Part shown: positions 57,746 to 64,000 of the stretch, piece after piece | Layout: each line of letters begins with the position of its first letter | Position numbering within the stretch: position 1 is the stretch's first letter | NCBI GenBank assembly: GCA_016124735.1 | Contig: WGMZ01000011.1 | Span: 23,902 to 87,901, forward strand | Length of the DNA: 64,000 bases | Reading direction: 5' to 3' | Source: Bacteroidota bacterium | GTDB taxonomy: Bacteria > Bacteroidota > Bacteroidia > UBA8524 | The notes under the pieces: model-generated | The model's database searches: none | What the model saw: the letters and a program-made list of their open reading frames with translations, nothing else | Told to the model about the DNA's origin: nothing | Made by a program: the position numbers and the translations under genes

Positions 57746-59974
57746 CTACGGAGCCACTTGAATGCGCAGCGTCTCCGACTCCGAGCGCAAAATATAGGAT
57801 CCGGCAGGCAATTGTATTGGAGCGGACTCTCCCTGAACAAAGCGGAGCTCTCCAAGGTATTTTCCGAGCACCGAGTATACGGCGAAGCTTTTATCCTGTA
57901 ATTGATTCAAACGCATTCTAGTTCCGCTTTGAACCGGGTTTGGATAAACATACCATGTATTCTGAAGTGGAAGATGAAGGGTTTGAATCACTTGCCCGCC
58001 CTGTGTCAAAAAATTCAGATGATCGCCCTCTACCTGATCAAATTTTTCAAAATTGGTTTGTCCCGGCCAACGAACCCGAACGCTGTCTATCTGGGCATCT
58101 TTATTGAGTCCGAAGTGGAGTCGGGTAGGCTTTTGCATGCGCACACCCCGCCCGGCAGTCACTTCCTGCATATACATCTTCCCTCCTGCATAAACTTCCA
58201 CGCGTGCCCCAATGGCCAATACATTTCCTGACGTTGCTTTCAATTCTATCTCTGTCCAGTGTTCTTCCCAGCTGGGCACATTGTTTTTCCAGATTCTGAA
58301 TTTTCCTCCATCACCCAGGGCCATGTCGAGCTTCCCATCGTGGTCCCAATCGGCCCAGCACACATCTTCTCCACTCACAATATTCTGAATTCCGGCCTCG
58401 CTCGACACCATCCGGAATTTTCCCGGCTCATCCTGAACATACATGTCAATATAGCGGCAACCATAAAAGGTACTGATAGCAAAATCAAGATCTCCATCGT
58501 TGTCTATATCTCCCCAAGCACCTCCTGAATGGGTTTCCTCGTATTCGATTCCCGAATTTTTCGTTTCCGAATAAAACATAAAAGCCGGAGCCCCACCATT
58601 CCGGTACAACTGGGTTGGAAGATGGTCGTATAGTAAGATGAAAGCCGGATGAGCCAGCATGGGCACCAGCAGGTCAAAATCTCCGTCGTTATCGTAATCG
58701 CCCCAATCCACTCCGGTGCCATGACCCGATTGATTGTTTTGATTGCGGTCCAGTCCGAGGTAGCCTGCCTTGTCTGAAAAATAACCATCTCCTCCATTGG
58801 TCCATAATTCATCCGGCTCCAAATAGTAATTGCTTACATACAAATCCAAATCGCCATCATTGTCATAGTCGCACCAGGCCGATCCTCTGCTTCTCCGGTG
58901 TACGAAAGAAGGGGGATAAATGCGTGCACTGGCATCCACAAAACTTCCTTTTCCATCATTCAGAAAAAGATAATTGGGGGTAATATCCGGACCAGTGGAT
59001 GGATACATGGTCCAAAGGCGACCGATAAAAATATCCGGGAATCCATCTTTATCAATATCCGCTATGCTGTAGCTCGATACTCCGCGAACGGGTATCATTG
59101 CATTGAGTGGCTTCTCTACAAAATTCCCGTTTTTCTGGTTGATCAAAACCTTATGATTGGCCGAATCCGCGTACAGCAAAAGGATATCCGGCTCTCCGTC
59201 GTTGTTAATATCAATGATGGGATGAATCTCAAGTCCGGTTGGATCGTATCCGAGTCGAACGGTTTCATCTGTAAATTGAAAATTCTGGTGATTGAAAAAA
59301 ACACGTCCGCCCACCAAAATATCCAGCCATCCATCGCCATTTAAATCCGCGGTGGCAATATTTTTATTGCTTAAGGTTTCCGGGAATCCTGCATCGGTGG
59401 TCATGTCTTTGAACCAGTTTTCATCCGGCAATGGCAAATCTTCCTTTACCAGGGTAATTGCCAAAGTACGCCTGTTTCCCAGGCTCCACTGGGTGCCGTT
59501 CAGAAAATAGAGTCCATAATAATCACCGCCAGATGAGGAGGAACAGGATTTATCCGGAGCTGCCTGCTCACCAAAGAAGTAAAATTTTCCTACCGGATTC
59601 TCGAGGCTTACAAAGAACTGATTGTTTCTGAGCAACAATGGATCATCCAGCACCAATTCCAAAAACTGTGTTCCCGATTCCGATTTATGCAATGTATAAG
59701 GCCCGGAAATGGTTTTATCGAGTTGCGGAAATGCTACTCCACCTTCATGCCCAAGAATGCGAACTGTAAATGAGCCTGTGTCAAATCCCCCGGTGGCAAT
59801 CACCAGTTTATGAAGCGAGATGGGACGTGCCAAATCAATCCGTGCAACGTATCGCTTATTGCCCTGTGGAAGGGCGGCAAATCCCGATTGCGGATTAAAC
59901 AGGGGCAAGCTGTCCTGGGCCCATAGCGAGTTTGCACCCAAAAGCAACAAGAGTGAGAAAATGAGACGGTTCAT
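57746..59974 (-). CDS. FG-GAP/VCBS and ASPIC/UnbV-domain secreted protein with T9SS type A sorting domain
   Basis: Repeated DxNxDGxxD motifs (ADLNGDGWLDILVGG, DYDNDGDLDLYVSNY), VRVRWPGQTNFEKFDQVEGD, WYVYPNPVQSGTRMRL. Start moved to ATG 59974. Confidence 0.88.
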   Translation of the reverse strand: MNRLIFSLLLLLGANSLWAQDSLPLFNPQSGFAALPQGNKRYVARIDLARPISLHKLVIATGGFDTGSFTVRILGHEGGVAFPQLDKTISGPYTLHKSESGTQFLELVLDDPLLLRNNQFFVSLENPVGKFYFFGEQAAPDKSCSSSSGGDYYGLYFLNGTQWSLGNRRTLAITLVKEDLPLPDENWFKDMTTDAGFPETLSNKNIATADLNGDGWLDILVGGRVFFNHQNFQFTDETVRLGYDPTGLEIHPIIDINNDGEPDILLLYADSANHKVLINQKNGNFVEKPLNAMIPVRGVSSYSIADIDKDGFPDIFIGRLWTMYPSTGPDITPNYLFLNDGKGSFVDASARIYPPSFVHRRSRGSAWCDYDNDGDLDLYVSNYYLEPDELWTNGGDGYFSDKAGYLGLDRNQNNQSGHGTGVDWGDYDNDGDFDLLVPMLAHPAFILLYDHLPTQLYRNGGAPAFMFYSETKNSGIEYEETHSGGAWGDIDNDGDLDFAISTFYGCRYIDMYVQDEPGKFRMVSSEAGIQNIVSGEDVCWADWDHDGKLDMALGDGGKFRIWKNNVPSWEEHWTEIELKATSGNVLAIGARVEVYAGGKMYMQEVTAGRGVRMQKPTRLHFGLNKDAQIDSVRVRWPGQTNFEKFDQVEGDHLNFLTQGGQVIQTLHLPLQNTWYVYPNPVQSGTRMRLNQLQDKSFAVYSVLGKYLGELRFVQGESAPIQLPAGSYILRSESETLRIQVAP

Positions 59975-59977
59975 TCT

Positions 59978-59985
59978 CAAATATA
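59978..59985 (-). promoter_or_regulatory. -7 element TATATTTG, 3 nt from ATG
   Basis: Minus strand TATATTTG, gap aga then ATG 59974. Confidence 0.55.
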
Positions 59986-60002
59986 AATTAAGAGAGGAGA
60001 AA

Positions 60003-61253
60003 TTACTTGTGCTTTGTCCACAGTGCCGAAAGGTGCGCCAGCACCTCGGTGGCCTTTTCCATGTCTTGTACGCTCACATATTCCAGGCGAGAGTGGATGG
60101 CCATTTCTCCGGTAAAGATATTCGGACAAGGCAATCCCATAAAAGAAAGCCGGCTACCGTCGGTTCCTCCGCGGATGCTTTCCACCTTGGGTTCGATTCC
60201 TGCCTTTTTATAGGCTTCGGCAGCCAAATCCATTACAAATGGAACCGTTTCGAGCACTTCCTTCATGTTGCGGTACTGTTCCTTAATTTCCAGTTTATAC
60301 GATGCACCGGGGAAATTTGCCACCGCCTGTTTGGCGTAAGCATCCAGCCGGTTTTCGTATTCCGGCAGTTTGGCTGTGTTATGATCGCGAACGATGAACG
60401 TTACCCGGGTTTCTTCAATGCCTCCTTCAATGTGCAAGGGATGTACAAAGCCCTGGTGGTCGGAAGTAGTTTCCGGGTTCCAGCTGTCTTTTGGCAAAAG
60501 ATCGACAAAGTGAGAGGCCACTTTCAGCGCATTCACCATTTTGCCTTTGGCATAGCCGGGATGAGCAGAGACCCCATAAAAGGTGGCAACGGCTCCATCC
60601 GCAGAGAAAGATTCGCCCTCCAGCGAACCCCTTGGACCGCCGTCCAGGGTATACCCATAATCCGCAGCCAGTCGTTTCATGTCGGCTTTATCTACGCCTC
60701 TTCCTATTTCTTCATCCGGAGTGAATAAAATGCGGATTTTGCCATGCGGCACATCGGGATTGGCCATCAGGTATGCAGCCAGATCCATGATAATGGCCAC
60801 GCCTGCTTTATCATCTGCTCCTAACAATGTTTTTCCGGATGCCGTGATGATATCATCTCCAATGCGCTGTTTCAGGTAAGGATGATCTTCTGCCCGTAGG
60901 AATAATGTGGCATCATCCGGGTAGGAAATATCCTGTCCCTGGTAGTTTTTATGAAGGCGCGGTTTCACGTTTTCGCCGCTCACGTCGGAGCTGGTGTCTA
61001 CATGCGAGCAGTAGCAAATCACCGGACAATCGTGTTCAATAGTGGATGGAATGGTGGCATAGACATAACCGTTTTTGTCCAGGTCGGCATCACCGATACC
61101 CATCTCTTTCAATTCCTGAACCAGAATTCGACTCAGGTCTTTTTGCCTTTCCGTCGAAGGACAGGTTTCGGAATTCGGATCAGACTCGGTATAAACTGCT
61201 GCATAGCGCATCAGACGCTCTGCTACAGATGATTGGTAATTACTTAATGCCAT
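60003..61253 (-). CDS. pepT: Peptidase T (tripeptidase)
   Basis: CYCSHVDTSSDVSGENVKP, LLGADDKAGVAIIMDLAAYL, FTPDEEIGRGVD, IRGGTDGSRLSFMGLPCPNIFTGE. Confidence 0.95.
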   Translation of the reverse strand: MALSNYQSSVAERLMRYAAVYTESDPNSETCPSTERQKDLSRILVQELKEMGIGDADLDKNGYVYATIPSTIEHDCPVICYCSHVDTSSDVSGENVKPRLHKNYQGQDISYPDDATLFLRAEDHPYLKQRIGDDIITASGKTLLGADDKAGVAIIMDLAAYLMANPDVPHGKIRILFTPDEEIGRGVDKADMKRLAADYGYTLDGGPRGSLEGESFSADGAVATFYGVSAHPGYAKGKMVNALKVASHFVDLLPKDSWNPETTSDHQGFVHPLHIEGGIEETRVTFIVRDHNTAKLPEYENRLDAYAKQAVANFPGASYKLEIKEQYRNMKEVLETVPFVMDLAAEAYKKAGIEPKVESIRGGTDGSRLSFMGLPCPNIFTGEMAIHSRLEYVSVQDMEKATEVLAHLSALWTKHK

Positions 61254-61467
61254 GGGCGCAAATTAGCATTTTTTGGACCATGGACGAAGGGTTATTGGTT
61301 ACAGGTTAGGGCTTTTGGGGATGAGACCCTCCTTCGCATTTCTTCATTCCATTACGAACTACTTCGGCGGACGCGGTGAGGAGAATGGGGTCGCCGTCAT
61401 ACTGAGAGAAGCAAACTGGACCTGCGGGCAGAATGCATTTGTGCGAAGCAGAAGTATTAAACCTTTC

Positions 61468-61710
61468 TCACTTATCAAAATCCAGATTCATCGGTTCTTC
61501 CTGCTCATATTCGGAGGATTCCTCTTTACCGGTTGTTGCTACCGATTTATCGACAATTTCAAAGCGAATGGAATCGAACCAAATTTGACCTTTTCCGGAA
61601 CCAGGATCAATCCCCATGGAATAAGCATCGGTTTTGAACCTGCGTTGATCTAATTGGCGGGGAGATCGAAAGCGGTCAATAGCATGACCGAAACCGACAA
61701 CTGGAAGATT
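61468..61710 (-). pseudogene. 3' remnant of a larger gene (81 codons, no credible start)
   Basis: NLPVVGFGHAIDRFRSPRQLDQRRFKTDAYSMGIDPGSGKGQIWFDSIRFEIVDKSVATTGKEESSEYEQEEPMNLDFDK then stop; in-frame stop upstream. Confidence 0.55.
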
Positions 61711-61830
61711 TTAAGACCACGTGTTTTCATAGTGGAGATTTGGTTTTAATGGAATCTTAGAATGATTAAATACGCTGATTCAGTATAAAGTCGCTCTAAA
61801 TTAAGCAATTGGATTGAAGATACACTTCGT

Positions 61831-62601
61831 TCAAGATCCAAGAAAATCCAGGCTACGTTGAACAAATGGCAGTCCGGACGTATAAACTGGAACATGTTCT
61901 CCTCCTGGTATCATCCACAATTCTGACTTACGGATACAGCGGCACATTGATTCGGCAATTTCCAGAGGGAAAAACTGATCCTTTTCTCCGTGAATGATCA
62001 GAGTTGATGTTGAAATACCAGACAAAATACCTTCACTTATATTCATGTCATCATAATCATCTCCCAAGGCATTAAAGCTGGAGACGAGCTGCCGAATTTG
62101 TTCTTCCCCTCCGGAAGCGCATTTCTGATACATCATACGGACCTCATCCGGCATCGTATCGAGCGAAACACGTCGCATAATTTGGCGGGCCTGTTCCGGA
62201 AAATGAGTGGTGGCGCTAATCAGAACCATCGCCTTGATGCGATCCGGATTTTGAATGGCCATGTGCAATAACACCATTCCTCCGGTGCTCATTCCCATTG
62301 CAGAAACGTTCTCTATTTTCAACACATCCATAAGCAACAAAACCACCCGTGCTGATTCCTTATGGGAGAATGGCTGAGCTAAAATTCCCGAATAGCCATG
62401 CCCGGGTAAATCCACCAAAATTAATTTGTAATGTTTGGCCAGTTCCGGAACAAAAGGATGCCAATTTTGTGTACATCCTCCATACCCATGAAGTAAAAGC
62501 AAAGGGGTGCCATCCCCATATTCTTCATAATAAAGTTCATGTCCTCCTACACGAAGATGTTTACCTGATTTTTTCGCTTGTGATGTGTATTTGGATTTCA
62601 T
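61831..62601 (-). CDS. Alpha/beta hydrolase
   Basis: LLLHGYGGCTQNWHPF, GMSTGGMVLLHMA nucleophile elbow, LIIHGEKDQFFP, GGEHVPV. Confidence 0.88.
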   Translation of the reverse strand: MKSKYTSQAKKSGKHLRVGGHELYYEEYGDGTPLLLLHGYGGCTQNWHPFVPELAKHYKLILVDLPGHGYSGILAQPFSHKESARVVLLLMDVLKIENVSAMGMSTGGMVLLHMAIQNPDRIKAMVLISATTHFPEQARQIMRRVSLDTMPDEVRMMYQKCASGGEEQIRQLVSSFNALGDDYDDMNISEGILSGISTSTLIIHGEKDQFFPLEIAESMCRCIRKSELWMIPGGEHVPVYTSGLPFVQRSLDFLGS

Positions 62602-62829
62602 GCACCAATTATTTTACGCAACGATATTTTGCTCCTTGTCGATTGATGGGATGGCTTGTTGGGTCGAATCCCAATAAAATATCTCGTGGTTCTTTTGAAC
62701 AAATTTTCCTTGTCCAAAAACAATTTCGTCGAGTCAGTTATGTTGATATTCAAGGTATCATTCTGACTAAATCCACTCATCGCGAATAATCCAAAAAGCA
62801 ATACGGTTAATTAGGTTCTCATTCTTCAT
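62598..62829 (-). pseudogene. Decayed small secreted-protein gene with apparent frameshift(s)
   Basis: ATG 62829 reads MKNEN, then a 1-nt shift reaches LTVLLFGLFAMSGFSQNDTLNINITDSTKLFLDKENLFKRT. Confidence 0.35.
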
Positions 62830-62852
62830 CTAATTTAATACTACCAACTTGC

Positions 62853-63593
62853 TTATTCATGCAGATCATACTCCTGCTTAAGAGCGGCGATTAGGCGTTC
62901 GCCCTGATCAATATGAGCTTTGTGTTGTTTTGCCAGGTAGCGCAATCCTCCCTGCACGTTTCGAATACCTAAAAAGAATTGGTTAAGGACTGCTCTGTCG
63001 TTGGTCAGAAACAGGTTTCTGAGCGGTCTATGCTCAAAGGCGAACTGTTTCTCGTCTATTAGGCTATCAATCAGGTACGAATCTATAAGTTTAGACTTAG
63101 CATCCCATGTATTATAAAAATGTCTTCTTAGATTATTCGTTTCGGCTACCAAGTCGTCTGTTTTGCCGTAGTACCCGGTGATGTTGTCCAATGCATTATG
63201 TGACCGGATGAGACGAAAACCACCGCTTCTAAGTTGTTCAATGGTACCGGTGATTGGGTAATAATCTTCCCAGCTGGTAAGGTACTTGCGCGTTCGAAAG
63301 TAGATGTTTGCACTGTCGTTCACGCAATGGTGAAAAGATTGAAGTAAAGTGTCCAGACCTTCTGCGCGGTTCTCAAAGTCTGCTATCACCACTTCGGCGT
63401 TTTTATTGTCGGCCTCCACATCCTTTATCATGCTGATGATGTATTGTCGTTCCGCCTGTTTTTGCAACTTGTCATCGCGATAATTATCGGCCACAAAGCC
63501 AAGATAAACGGCCAAAAAAATGGAGCTGAACTGAAGGAAATTGCTTTTCCAATTTGTGATACGTTTGCGAAGCCAGGTCACTAGTTTTATCAT
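62853..63593 (-). CDS. DUF6090-like membrane-anchored protein
   Basis: N-terminal basic region plus TM (FLQFSSIFLAVYLGFVADNYRD), coiled helical remainder with FRTRKYLTSWEDYYPITGTIEQLRSGGFRLI. Confidence 0.6.
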   Translation of the reverse strand: MIKLVTWLRKRITNWKSNFLQFSSIFLAVYLGFVADNYRDDKLQKQAERQYIISMIKDVEADNKNAEVVIADFENRAEGLDTLLQSFHHCVNDSANIYFRTRKYLTSWEDYYPITGTIEQLRSGGFRLIRSHNALDNITGYYGKTDDLVAETNNLRRHFYNTWDAKSKLIDSYLIDSLIDEKQFAFEHRPLRNLFLTNDRAVLNQFFLGIRNVQGGLRYLAKQHKAHIDQGERLIAALKQEYDLHE

Positions 63594-63698
63594 AGGAAAA
63601 TTTTGGAGTTCCTAAAATACAACTTTTGTCTGTGGTAGTTGTCCTCACCAAGCACTCCATCCCCAAAATGTTGACCGTATTAAGTAAAGTGAATCGAT

Positions 63699-63771
63699 CG
63701 GCCCGGAAGGCCTGAGCGATATTTTGTATCGATTAAGATAACACCTCCGAGAGCTCAGGCCGTCCCGGCCG
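63699..63771. repeat. Imperfect inverted repeat / hairpin
   Basis: CGGCCCGGAAGGCCTGAGC (63699-63717) versus GCTCAGGCCGTCCCGGCCG (63753-63771). Confidence 0.65.
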
Positions 63772-63784
63772 AGCACTTCTTTCG
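63759..63784 (+). repeat. 26-bp direct repeat copy 1
   Basis: GCCGTCCCGGCCGAGCACTTCTTTCG, identical to 63975-64000. Confidence 0.85.
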
Positions 63785-63974
63785 CTGCATCGATTCTCTG
63801 CAATTCAAGAATAAAATTTCAGTTAATCAAAAGGAAGGTGTCACCTGGTAGGGCACCAAGCGACTTTGAAATTTCTAATTCAATTTATCTGAGTCAAAAA
63901 AACTGCGTCTCCGGCTGGCGCTAGCCTGAAATCTTTGCGACCCTGCGTTAAAATTGTCTGCCAATCAAACATGT

Positions 63975-64000
63975 GCCGTCCCGGCCGAGCACTTCTTTCG
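63975..64000 (+). repeat. 26-bp direct repeat copy 2 (runs to window edge)
   Basis: GCCGTCCCGGCCGAGCACTTCTTTCG, identical to 63759-63784. Confidence 0.85.

Noticed and set aside
59820-60728. 302-aa plus-strand ORF
   Set aside because: Antisense to both the UnbV/VCBS gene and pepT, which have clear family motifs; no domain-like pattern.
61561-61620. T-arm-like GGTTCGATTCC on the minus strand (possible tRNA)
   Set aside because: Flanks do not form a 5-bp T-stem or acceptor stem; the bases instead encode IWFDSIRFE in the gene remnant.
62655-62685. T-loop-like GGGTCGAATCCC (possible tRNA)
   Set aside because: No matching anticodon, D or acceptor arms; lies in the decayed small gene.

Overview
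This 64 kb window is gene-dense chromosomal DNA from a member of the Bacteroidota. I infer this from T9SS C-terminal sorting domains of both classes, a GldB-like lipoprotein, STN/FecR/ECF-sigma architecture and repeated TAnnTTTG -7 elements. Most of the window is ordinary core or metabolic content: ftsE, ung, ilvE, rdgB, rluA-type synthase, gyrB, lhgO, Smr protein, fmt, LOG protein, hpd-hmgA, thrS-infC-rpmI-rplT, hutU, Fur family, pdhB, nadE, pepT. Accessory or poorly characterised content includes: a T9SS-exported PNGase F-like protein; a very large SBBP/DUF7948-like T9SS protein; an ECF sigma/FecR operon whose third gene is an STN protein with a 15-16 aa tandem surface repeat instead of a TonB receptor; an overlapping TIM-barrel-like lipoprotein plus 750-aa exported protein pair; an ArsR-AHSA1/VOC fusion module with a near-perfect operator; and an unlisted 38-aa membrane microprotein. 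The most systematic signal I found is a recurrent promoter layout in which TAnnTTTG ends only 3-5 nt (most often exactly 4 nt) before the start codon, which predicts leaderless mRNAs and corrects several start sites. The 61.2-64 kb end looks degenerate: gene remnants, frameshifts and a 26-bp direct repeat with an associated imperfect hairpin. I saw no rRNA, convincing tRNA, CRISPR array, transposase or recognisable defence system. All family names come from reading motifs by eye; no search was run.
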